From Arcticibacterium luteifluviistationis (GTDB lineage: Bacteria > Bacteroidota > Bacteroidia > Cytophagales > Spirosomataceae), in the NCBI RefSeq assembly GCF_003258705.1, contig NZ_CP029480.1, positions 3,472,001 to 3,536,000 on the forward strand: 64,000 nucleotides of DNA, in the 5' to 3' direction. The first letter of the stretch is position 1; each line of letters starts with the position of its first letter. Below are positions 56,594 through 64,000 of this stretch, piece by piece. The position numbers and the translations under genes were made by a program. Below the pieces are notes generated by a model. That model ran no database searches, was not told where the DNA came from, and saw nothing but the letters and a program-made list of their open reading frames with translations.

Positions 56594-57946
56594 TTATGGT
56601 CTTAAGATTGTTCCGTCTGCTTTTCTAACTTGCCAATTTGACTTAGTTCCAATTGGATATTTGGCAGCCTCTTTCTCATCAATATCAACTCCTAAGCCTG
56701 GAGCATCATTGACAGACATATAGCCATTTTTCATAGTAGGGCAGCCAGAAAAAACATCTAGCATTTCTTCACTAAAAGAGACCGCCTCTTGAATTCCAAA
56801 ATTCCAAATTGCCATATCAATGTGGGCATGAGCAGAATGGCCGACCGGGGAAACATCCCCCGGTCCGTGCCAAGCTGTGCGGATATTAAACCATTCACCT
56901 AACCTTGCTACTTTCATGGCGGGCGTAATTCCACCTATTTGAGAGACATGAATCCTGATAAAATCAAACCATTGATTTACCATGGGCTCTACAAATTCAT
57001 TAATATTATTAAACAGCTCTCCCATAGCCAAAGGCACAGTGGTGCTGGCTCTTAGCTGTTTGAACCATTTCATGTTTTCAGGAGAAAAAGGGTCTTCTAT
57101 AAAGAATGGTCTATACTCCTCTAACTGTTTTATCATATGAATGGCATCTATAGGAGCCACACGCTCATGAATATCATGTAATAACTCTACCTCTTCACCA
57201 CAAGCCTTTCTTACCGCTTCAAACATTTTAGGCACCGACTTTAGGTAATACTGCTGATTCATATAATTGTCAGATTCTCCTCCAAAACCAGCAGCCTTAA
57301 AGTCTGGCAATTGGTCTGTGGATCCTACTGCTCCATATCCACCTTGTTGAATCCTTATATGCTTAAAACCCTGCTCCTGATACTTTTGTACACTTTCTAT
57401 TACATCACCAGGTGTTCTTCCACTGGCATGCGTGTAACATGGGATAGCAAACCTAGACTTACCGCCCAACAGTTGATATACAGGCATGCCTGCTCTTTTA
57501 CCCTTAATATCCCATAAAGCTTGATCTAATCCACTTAAGGCATTGTTTAAAACAGGGCCGTTTCTCCAGTATGAACTTACATAGGCAGACTGCCACATGT
57601 CTTCAATATTATCCACGTCTTTCCCTCTACAGAAATCGTCTAGGTAACTGTTTATAGCTGCCACCACTGCTACTGCTCGTTGGGTAAATGTGGCACAGCC
57701 TAAACCATAAAGTCCTGGTTCAGAAGTCTCTACTTTTACCACTATTAAGTTAGACCTTTGTGGTGCAGTGGCTATTGCCCTAACTCGGGTAATAGTCACT
57801 TTCCCCATTCCTTTAGCATAACTTGGCGTAGTTTCTCTGGCTTCGGCTCTTGAGGCCCCACCAAAGAGGCCCAAGATTCCTGCCGAACTCAACCCTAGTT
57901 TCTTTATAGTATCTCTTCTACTTTCATCTACATTTATTTTTTTCAT
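56594..57946 (-). CDS. Exported ManD/RspA-type enolase-superfamily dehydratase
   Basis: 450 residues. The N-terminus (ESRRDTIKKLGLSSAGILGLFGG) is a Tat-like signal with the RR pair. The body follows the D-mannonate dehydratase/RspA group: LLGGKSRFAIPCYTHASGRT, ELLHDIHERVAPIDAIHMIKQLE (Asp ligand), FFIEDPFSPEN (Glu), AMGELFNNINEF (Glu), RTAWHGPGDVSPVGHSAH (catalytic-type His) and a C-terminal PGLGVDIDE. It probably dehydrates a hexonate to a 2-keto-3-deoxy acid in the periplasm. It directly follows susD (56 bp). Confidence 0.82.
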   Translation of the reverse strand: MKKINVDESRRDTIKKLGLSSAGILGLFGGASRAEARETTPSYAKGMGKVTITRVRAIATAPQRSNLIVVKVETSEPGLYGLGCATFTQRAVAVVAAINSYLDDFCRGKDVDNIEDMWQSAYVSSYWRNGPVLNNALSGLDQALWDIKGKRAGMPVYQLLGGKSRFAIPCYTHASGRTPGDVIESVQKYQEQGFKHIRIQQGGYGAVGSTDQLPDFKAAGFGGESDNYMNQQYYLKSVPKMFEAVRKACGEEVELLHDIHERVAPIDAIHMIKQLEEYRPFFIEDPFSPENMKWFKQLRASTTVPLAMGELFNNINEFVEPMVNQWFDFIRIHVSQIGGITPAMKVARLGEWFNIRTAWHGPGDVSPVGHSAHAHIDMAIWNFGIQEAVSFSEEMLDVFSGCPTMKNGYMSVNDAPGLGVDIDEKEAAKYPIGTKSNWQVRKADGTILRP

Positions 57947-58002
57947 TCGTGTTTTAGTTAATAGGTTATAAATCTTTATTGGTTAGTTATCTAGAATACA
58001 AT

Positions 58003-59547
58003 CTACTTCTTATCCCACCAAACACGAGTTTCTAGCGTATTAGGCCCTTGACGACTTATCGCTTCGTTCATGTTCGCAGAATTCACCACAATCTCTCCAT
58101 CCGGATATGGTAACCTTCTAATAAAGTCTTCTCCTTTTAACTCAGAACCAGGGTAAGGATTTTTGGCTAAGGCCGGAAAACCGCTCCTTCTAAAATTAGC
58201 AAATGACTCATTTCCATCAATAAAAGTAGACACCCAATACTGCGTATTTATCTGGTCATAACCTTTAGATGGGTCGAAGGTTTGAGAATCAAGGTATGCT
58301 TGAATATCTGCCTCAGCAATAGTTGCTTTATCATCATAAAGTGCCATCTGTTCCAGATTCGCTCTAATTCCATTAGTATAATAAGTGGCGGCATCACCAG
58401 AAACCCAGCCTCTCATGGCTGCTTCTGCTAACAAAAGCTGTGTCTGAGAATATGTAACATGAAATTCAGGAGCATCCAACTTAAGAATTGTACCTAAATT
58501 CACTTGCGTGTAATCCCAAAGGCTTGCTACTTTCTTCTCTGCAAAAGTTTCTGAAATACTCACGTCATTATAGCCCATTGGCATTCCTATTTGATCTTCT
58601 TGAGCAGAAGATGCTCTAGCCGCAACTTGTTCTGGACCACCTTTGGCTCCCACATATCTTACTGCAAATACAGGTAAGCGAGGGTCATTATTATTCTTAA
58701 GAAATTCAACAAACGGCTCAGCTAAATAGAAATTCGTTTTCTCTCTTGCAGTCAAATGATTGGCAACATAGTTATTATAAATAGACGTATGTCTTATAAT
58801 TGAATTTTCAGAATTAGATTCTATAAGTCCTCCAGCCACAGCCTTTTTTACATAAGTTTCGGCAGTAGCAGGATCTACCTTTGTCAATCTCATAGCTGCT
58901 CTCAGCATTAGAGAATTACCTAGTTTTTTCCATCCAGACACGTTTCCTCCATAAAGAATATCAGTACTAAAAGTAGGTTGATTTGCATCTAAGGCTGCTA
59001 CAGCCTCTTCCAACTCTTTTAGTATGTCTTTATAAATGACTTCTTGACTGTCATAAATAGGGGTAACCACTTCATCAATAAAGCCTTTCCCTGCTTGAAA
59101 ATAAGGAATATCTCCATAGGTGTCTGTCAAAACCATAAATGTGTATGCCTTCCAAATTCTAGCAGAGTTATAGGTATTACTCTCCATAGGTAAGTCTTTG
59201 GTTTGTTCCACCACAGCCACTACTTGCTTTACTACATTTCTGTAAAAATTATCCCACACCTTGGCGGCATTACTATTATTGAGCTGATTATAGTTTCCAC
59301 CTGAAAGAGAACTTCCATAGGGGGTAATTATCTGCTGTACAATTCCAAAATTATAGCACAACATTCCTAATGTACCATTACCGTCAAGGTAAGTAGTACT
59401 AACAATGGCCTTATTTAGAATAAGGGATGAAGCCAGAGAAGTAGGATCCACCTTGTTAATATTTATTTCATCAAAACCTTCATCGCAACTAGGCAGGGCG
59501 GTTACTAACAGCACCAGACCTAAAATATATTTTATATTAAATTTCAT
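58003..59547 (-). CDS. SusD/RagB-like outer membrane lipoprotein
   Basis: 514 residues. Signal peptide ending in ALPSC, a lipobox for surface lipid attachment. The body matches SusD-like proteins of the PF12771 type (NKVDPTSLASSLILNKAIVST, KAYTFMVLTDTYGDIPYFQAG, GNSLMLRAAMRLTKVDPATAETYVKKAV, TYSQTQLLLAEAAMRGW). SusD lids the SusC pore and binds the glycan at the cell surface. It is 20 bp downstream of susC and begins the run of catabolic genes. Confidence 0.93.
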   Translation of the reverse strand: MKFNIKYILGLVLLVTALPSCDEGFDEININKVDPTSLASSLILNKAIVSTTYLDGNGTLGMLCYNFGIVQQIITPYGSSLSGGNYNQLNNSNAAKVWDNFYRNVVKQVVAVVEQTKDLPMESNTYNSARIWKAYTFMVLTDTYGDIPYFQAGKGFIDEVVTPIYDSQEVIYKDILKELEEAVAALDANQPTFSTDILYGGNVSGWKKLGNSLMLRAAMRLTKVDPATAETYVKKAVAGGLIESNSENSIIRHTSIYNNYVANHLTAREKTNFYLAEPFVEFLKNNNDPRLPVFAVRYVGAKGGPEQVAARASSAQEDQIGMPMGYNDVSISETFAEKKVASLWDYTQVNLGTILKLDAPEFHVTYSQTQLLLAEAAMRGWVSGDAATYYTNGIRANLEQMALYDDKATIAEADIQAYLDSQTFDPSKGYDQINTQYWVSTFIDGNESFANFRRSGFPALAKNPYPGSELKGEDFIRRLPYPDGEIVVNSANMNEAISRQGPNTLETRVWWDKK

Positions 59548-59567
59548 AATTTTTCAGATTAAAGAGA

Positions 59568-62500
59568 TTAAAATTTGAAGTTTAGATTAAAACCGACACT
59601 TCTTGTAGGAGGCAATCCTGGCCAAAAATCAAGACCCACGGCATTATCTGAGGAAACCAAAGCTTCTTCAGGATCCATGTTCTCCGTCCATTTTTTAATA
59701 GTTAAAACATTATTAGCTACCGCACTAAGCCTTAAACCTTTCACGAAACCATCTTCTGCAAAAAGTTTTGTAAAATCATAACTCAAAGACACTTGGCGTA
59801 GCTTCCAAAAGCCAGCGTTTTGAACGAAATCTTCATTTATCCCTAAAGGATTAATAGACTCGTAAAATGGCTGAACAGCCACCTGGGTAGTATTGATCTC
59901 TCCATTCTGGTTTACTCCATCACCAATCACATACCCTACGTCTCTTCCTGGCAAAGTTCTTTTAGAAAGACCATGACGAATATAATTAATGTTTCTTCCA
60001 GCAATCAACTTGTGACCTAACTTAAAGTCTATTAAAGTATATAATTGGATATTTTTATACCTAAAAGTATTTGTGATACCTCCAAAGTACTTTGGCAAAG
60101 CATTCCCAACATTCCTCAGTGTATTATCTCTTAGTGGCATTCCACTATTTGAGTCAAACACCTGCCTTCCTTGATCATCACGGAGATACATAAACGTATA
60201 CAATTGACCTATCGGTTTTCCTACTACTTGGTTCAGTGTTCGTCCACCTCCACCACCTACGGTAATCACAGTGTCTTTATCCGTCAACCCAAGTTTTAAC
60301 ACTTCCGAAGTATTGTAAGAAGCATTAGCACTAAAGTCCCAAACAAAATCTCCACTCTTAATTGGTGAGAAACTTACCATGGCTTCAATACCTTGATTTC
60401 TACTACGCCCTACATTTATCAACTTACTGGTATAAGAGGTGGCATCAGATATTTGAGCCGCTAGTATCTGGTCTTCTGTAATCTTATTGTAATAGGTAAA
60501 GTCTAAGCCAACCTTGTTTTCAATAATTTTCATTTCTATTCCAAATTCAGCTTCTTTTACTCTTAAGGGCCTAAGATTCCTGTTTGGAACCACCGAAGCA
60601 TTTACTCCTCCAATTGGTACTAATTGACCGCTAGGGTTTGGAAACGAATTATTATCAACAGCATAGTAAAGAGCATTAGAATATGGGTTTACATTATCTG
60701 ACCCCACTTCTGCATAAGCCGCTCTAAATTTCCCAAAGTTTAACCAACTGGGTAGATTATTAAATGCTTGAGAAAACACGAAACTACCAGTGGCAGAAGG
60801 GTATAAAATACTCCTATTGGCTGCTGCCAATGTTGAAAACCAATCATTTCTAGCTGTTAAGCTTAAATAAAGAAACTCTTTATAGGAGATAGTGGTAGCT
60901 CCAAAAAGTGAATTTATCTTCTTTTCAGAAAGAGCATATAGAGGGTCTTTCACTCTTCCGTTCATCACCGTATAAAGCCCAGGCTGAACAAAATCTTGAA
61001 CAGTCACACTGTTATAATCGTTTCTGGCATATCTCTGATTTCCACCAAGTGTTAAGTCTACACCAATGGTCCCGAAATCTCTATTGGCTCCTAAGATAAA
61101 GTCAAGATTTCTTTCGGTATTCTTTCTTATATCTTGCGTATAAGACCCATTTACATAACCTGTAGGTGCTTTAGGAATAGGTGCATAACCATTAGGGATA
61201 TTGTACTCTTGATTTCTTACGTAGAAATCTTCCGAAAGTCTACCTTGTAAGTAAAGCCAATCTGTAAATTGATATTTCAACGCTATGTTCCCAAAAAGCC
61301 TGTTTCTGTCAATATTTTCAAATTTCCTACTCATGGAATAATAAGGATTGTTTCTTACCAAAAACCTTGAAAAAACAAATTCATCTCCATTAGGATGAGT
61401 GGGGTTATTTTGAAGAGCTTCAAAAGGCATCGAGTTAGCCAAAGTGAAAATAACTGTTGAGACTGCTACATCTTGCGTATTCACCTGAGGAGGGTTCGTA
61501 TTATCTTCTAAGGAATAATTGACATTACCCGTAGCAGTAAGTTTGCTTGTAATGTTTTGGGTAAAACCGAGGTTTATAATCTTTTTATCAAACTTATTAT
61601 TAGGCATAATACCTTTATTAGAGGCATTTGATAAAGATAAACTAAAACCACCTTTTTCTCCCGCGTTAGAAACTGTTATGGTGTTTGTCAGATTAGTCCC
61701 TACATCATAAAACTTCTTAACTCTATCATAAACAGGCTCATAAGGGTACTCTTCATTGTCAAATAATATTTGTGTCATACCCGGCTCAAACTTTTCACCA
61801 AAGCTCCAAACCCCAGAAGTAGGATTAGCACTAGTTGGTCTTTTACCTCCCTCACCTTGACCGTATTCATATTGAAAATCTGTATTGTCAATAGGTGTAT
61901 CAGTAGTAAAATTCATATTATAAGATACTCCAAAACCCTTTCCACTTCCCTTGTTTTTAGTAGTAATCATAACCACACCGTCTTTGGCTCTAGAACCATA
62001 TAGTGCTGCAGCTGTAGCTCCTTTTAAAACAGTCATAGACTCCACATCATCTGGATTTATACTGGAAAGCCCATCTCCACCATCCGAACTATTACTAGAC
62101 CTTGAACCATAATCTCCACCTAAAGAGTAGTTAGTATTATCAACAGGAACACCATTTATGATAATTAAAGGATTGTTTTGCCCACTAAAAGACGACTGAC
62201 CTCTAATTCTAATTTTGGCCGACCCGCCAGGCCCTGTTCCCATAGTGGTAATATTAACACCAGACATTTTACCCTGTAGCCCTGTCATTACATTAGGAGA
62301 GCGGTTAGTGCTCACCTGTTCGGCATTTACAGTAGCCGTGGCATATCCAAGAGTTTTCGCCTCTCTTTTTATACCCAAAGCCGTTACCACTACTTCAGAA
62401 AGATTAGTTTGTTCTTCTTCTAGTTTTACATTGATAACAGATTGGTTATTTACTTTAACACTCTTAGCTAAGTAACCAATAAAAGAGAATTTTAAGGTTC

Positions 62501-62702
62501 CATTGGCAGGAACACTTATGGAGTAAGCCCCATCCACATTAGTCATAGTTCCCTGTGTACTTCCTTCCAGTATTACACTTACACCAGGCAGACCGCCTTC
62601 GTTTCCGGTGACAGTTCCTGTCACCTCTTTGTTTTGTGCCATAATTTGGAAGCCAAATAACAGCAACGTCATCGTTAAATTAAAAAATAGTTTTTTCTTC
62701 AT
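59568..62702 (-). CDS. SusC/RagA TonB-linked outer membrane transporter
   Basis: 1044 residues. Signal peptide (ends FQIMAQ), then a carboxypeptidase-like regulatory domain (about 25-100: VTGTVTGNEGGLPGVSVILEG). A TonB box-like LSEVVVTALG precedes the plug (SPNVMTGLQGKMSGVNI, KIRIRGQSSFSGQNNPLIIINGVPVDN). A beta-barrel fills the remainder, ending in a terminal Phe (FNLNFKF). It imports oligosaccharides across the outer membrane with SusD. The promoter region 62703-62950 holds two LacI-type palindromes, so expression is probably substrate-induced. Confidence 0.95.
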   Translation of the reverse strand: MKKKLFFNLTMTLLLFGFQIMAQNKEVTGTVTGNEGGLPGVSVILEGSTQGTMTNVDGAYSISVPANGTLKFSFIGYLAKSVKVNNQSVINVKLEEEQTNLSEVVVTALGIKREAKTLGYATATVNAEQVSTNRSPNVMTGLQGKMSGVNITTMGTGPGGSAKIRIRGQSSFSGQNNPLIIINGVPVDNTNYSLGGDYGSRSSNSSDGGDGLSSINPDDVESMTVLKGATAAALYGSRAKDGVVMITTKNKGSGKGFGVSYNMNFTTDTPIDNTDFQYEYGQGEGGKRPTSANPTSGVWSFGEKFEPGMTQILFDNEEYPYEPVYDRVKKFYDVGTNLTNTITVSNAGEKGGFSLSLSNASNKGIMPNNKFDKKIINLGFTQNITSKLTATGNVNYSLEDNTNPPQVNTQDVAVSTVIFTLANSMPFEALQNNPTHPNGDEFVFSRFLVRNNPYYSMSRKFENIDRNRLFGNIALKYQFTDWLYLQGRLSEDFYVRNQEYNIPNGYAPIPKAPTGYVNGSYTQDIRKNTERNLDFILGANRDFGTIGVDLTLGGNQRYARNDYNSVTVQDFVQPGLYTVMNGRVKDPLYALSEKKINSLFGATTISYKEFLYLSLTARNDWFSTLAAANRSILYPSATGSFVFSQAFNNLPSWLNFGKFRAAYAEVGSDNVNPYSNALYYAVDNNSFPNPSGQLVPIGGVNASVVPNRNLRPLRVKEAEFGIEMKIIENKVGLDFTYYNKITEDQILAAQISDATSYTSKLINVGRSRNQGIEAMVSFSPIKSGDFVWDFSANASYNTSEVLKLGLTDKDTVITVGGGGGRTLNQVVGKPIGQLYTFMYLRDDQGRQVFDSNSGMPLRDNTLRNVGNALPKYFGGITNTFRYKNIQLYTLIDFKLGHKLIAGRNINYIRHGLSKRTLPGRDVGYVIGDGVNQNGEINTTQVAVQPFYESINPLGINEDFVQNAGFWKLRQVSLSYDFTKLFAEDGFVKGLRLSAVANNVLTIKKWTENMDPEEALVSSDNAVGLDFWPGLPPTRSVGFNLNFKF

Positions 62703-62786
62703 AGGATTGAATATTTAAAAAATTAAACATGAGCAATACCAAGCAGGGATGTCTTTGTCTTCAATTCAAACACAATTATATTGTGC

Positions 62787-62798
62787 TTAAACGTTTAA
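62787..62798. promoter_or_regulatory. LacI-type operator O1 before susC
   Basis: TTAAACGTTTAA, a perfect 12-base palindrome with central CG, about 85 bp upstream of the susC start. It is the strongest of the three similar sites. Confidence 0.75.
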
Positions 62799-62930
62799 AC
62801 AACCTTTCAAAAAAAATCCCTTTTTAGTTCTTCTTTTAAAATTTGATGTGTGCTGAACAATTTGCCTCTATTCGTCGGAAGGTCTTCTCTAACGAATTTA
62901 GATTCGTTCGTTAAATCATTTCAAAATTAT

Positions 62931-62946
62931 GTTTAATCGTTTAAAC
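62931..62946. promoter_or_regulatory. LacI-type operator O2 before susC
   Basis: GTTTAA-TCGT-TTAAAC, six-base arms with central CG and a mismatch only at the pair next to it. Its centre is 146 bp from that of O1, close to 14 helical turns, which would suit a repression loop. Confidence 0.7.
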
Positions 62947-63525
62947 AACCAAAACTTATTGATTATTTATTTATAAAAAACATAGGTATAGTACCATTTC
63001 ATAGGTCTATATCAGAAATTTAGACGATGAAAAATATTATGCTAACATTCAATAAAAGAAGGAATCAGCATAAACTAGACGCTTTTCTCCTTTGATTTTC
63101 TCCCAGTTTTTTTTCGATTTTTTATATGAAGAAGAGTGGAAAAAGTCTTTTATCCAAAGGTCTTAAGCACAGGTATCAACCCGCAATTAGGTGATTTAAA
63201 ACCATGCTTAATATCAAACTAAATGAAACTGAAGACCATTAATATTAGCTAGTTTTTACGCTAAATCCAGAAAGAGCTAACCTAAAAACACCATAAGAGA
63301 ATGCCGCTTTAAAGATACCTAATTCAACATTCAAAGGCTTAGAAGAAAAAAACTTAAGGAAGAGCAGAGGTAATTGTATTAAGAAAAATAGTAGCACAAA
63401 AAAAGCAATCAATAATGTCATTAATTTTCTAAAGTTATGAAGCTCTTAGGAATTATACAATACTGATATACAACTATTTAAAGAAAACGTATTCTATAAT
63501 TCACCCCTTTAAAACACCCTACTGC

Positions 63526-64000
63526 TTACCTTTCATAAGGTAATATTTTAGCTAACTGCCTAGCGGTTTCTGCACCCAATCTTTGAGGTGTATCCATTCG
63601 GCTAGTTGGGGTCTGGCTCAGTTTCTTTTGCCACAGTAGCTCTCCTGTTCTGCCGTCATACAAATTACCAAAAGTAGTAGCTCCACCAGGCAAAGAACTA
63701 AATCCAAAAGGTGGATTAACCACAATGCTAGTTTCGCCCCATACTACGGCATCCACATTTAGAACTCTACACAGTTCTCCTTTATCTAACTTAGGAATAT
63801 CATATATTTTAACTCCCGCAGATTCTAAAAGTCGATTTGTAGTTAAGAAATCTTGAACCACTTTCTCAAACTTTCCTTTCTCCACTTGCTTCGCAACAGA
63901 AATAAAAAATTCCTTTTGCATATCTAAACCAGCTAATCTTTCTTGCTCTCGCCAATAATCGGCACCAGTCCTACCTCGTCTATTCTGCTTATATTCCTCA
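63526..64000 (-). CDS. Unrecognised protein, C-terminal part (cut by window edge)
   Basis: The frame is open from the stop at 63526 through the right edge, so at least 158 codons belong to it; an internal ATG at 63919-63921 is probably not the start because coding continues upstream (EEYKQNRRGRTGADYWREQERLAGLD). The visible part has VKIYDIPKLDKGELCRVLNVDAVVWGE, then LYDGRTGELLWQKK and ETARQLAKILPYE. This pattern recalls small outer-membrane lipoproteins of the CsgG/GNA1162 kind, but I would not assign a family. It is on the same strand as the susC operon, separated by 823 bp. Confidence 0.6.
   Translation of the reverse strand, partial: EEYKQNRRGRTGADYWREQERLAGLDMQKEFFISVAKQVEKGKFEKVVQDFLTTNRLLESAGVKIYDIPKLDKGELCRVLNVDAVVWGETSIVVNPPFGFSSLPGGATTFGNLYDGRTGELLWQKKLSQTPTSRMDTPQRLGAETARQLAKILPYER

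Larger units (their letters stand above)
62703..63525. other. 823-bp regulatory region upstream of susC, no gene seen
   Basis: No convincing gene is present. It is AT-rich. The susC-proximal third holds two LacI-type operators (62787-62798 and 62931-62946), the small palindrome CACAAT-TAT-ATTGTG (62771-62785) and the inverted repeat AACGAAT-TTAG-ATTCGTT (62891-62908). The distal part (62950-63525) shows nothing I can name. Confidence 0.55.

Noticed and set aside
1-64000. CRISPR arrays, insertion sequences, rRNA genes, riboswitches
   Set aside because: No regularly spaced repeats, transposase, rRNA segments or recognisable riboswitch cores were seen on reading through; small or diverged examples could be missed without a search tool.

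Overview
The window looks like a chromosomal segment of a free-living Bacteroidota, most likely of the order Cytophagales. The support is a SusC/SusD pair, type IX secretion (T9SS) sorting domains, 3-coathanger-stack and DUF1501/DUF1800 proteins, TAnnTTTG-type promoters and AT-rich intergenic DNA. No rRNA, CRISPR array, insertion sequence or phage gene was seen. There is one tRNA, tRNA-Arg(CCG), at 17747-17818.

Layout. 1-7847: scattered genes, namely the start of a sialate O-acetylesterase, a serine beta-lactamase-fold hydrolase, a GH140-like DUF4038 hydrolase, a DUF6134 protein, a MORN/TonB protein, dusB and a CPBP membrane protease. 7848-14986: a compact minus-strand operon of exported proteins (DUF1800, DUF1501, a PA14 protein with a T9SS tail, a DNRLRE/lamin-tail protein). 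15182-17818: housekeeping genes (purM, dgkA, an acyl-CoA thioesterase) and tRNA-Arg. 18220-29536: a plus-strand cluster for sulfated carbohydrate, with three sulfatases, a GH117-like lipoprotein, a sulfatase fused to an SMP-30 lactonase, an exported FAD oxidoreductase and a small exported protein with a covalent-FMN motif. 29591-33062: a Crp/Fnr regulator followed by HbpS-like, propeller-Dabb and SDR genes. 33210-44897: a thrombospondin-3/DUF11 surface protein, an AraC regulator, a decayed glycosidase remnant, a gingipain-like T9SS protein, a DUF1080 protein and a Kelch-DUF5060-glycosidase fusion.

45088-62702 is the most coherent part. It is a minus-strand run of 12 genes: SusC, SusD, a ManD-type dehydratase, a LacI regulator, a second enolase-superfamily enzyme, a mutarotase-like protein, a PQQ/cytochrome c dehydrogenase, dgoK, dgoA, an ExuT-like MFS transporter, a DgoD-like dehydratase and a lipoprotein of the 2-keto-4-pentenoate hydratase fold. 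It ends at a strong terminator facing a convergent GntR/FCD regulator. The three enolase-superfamily enzymes, the dehydrogenase, the mutarotase-like protein and the hydratase-like protein all carry export signals, while the kinase and aldolase do not. The inferred scheme is uptake by SusCD, periplasmic oxidation of an aldose to an aldonate, periplasmic dehydration to a 2-keto-3-deoxy acid, import by the MFS carrier, then phosphorylation and cleavage to pyruvate and glyceraldehyde-3-phosphate. Three LacI-type palindromes (two before susC, one before lacI) and a palindrome over the GntR start give a plausible control circuit. The sulfatase/GH117 cluster could feed galactose or 3,6-anhydrogalactose into this pathway, but that link is inference.

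The right edge (63526-64000) holds the 3' part of an unrecognised gene.
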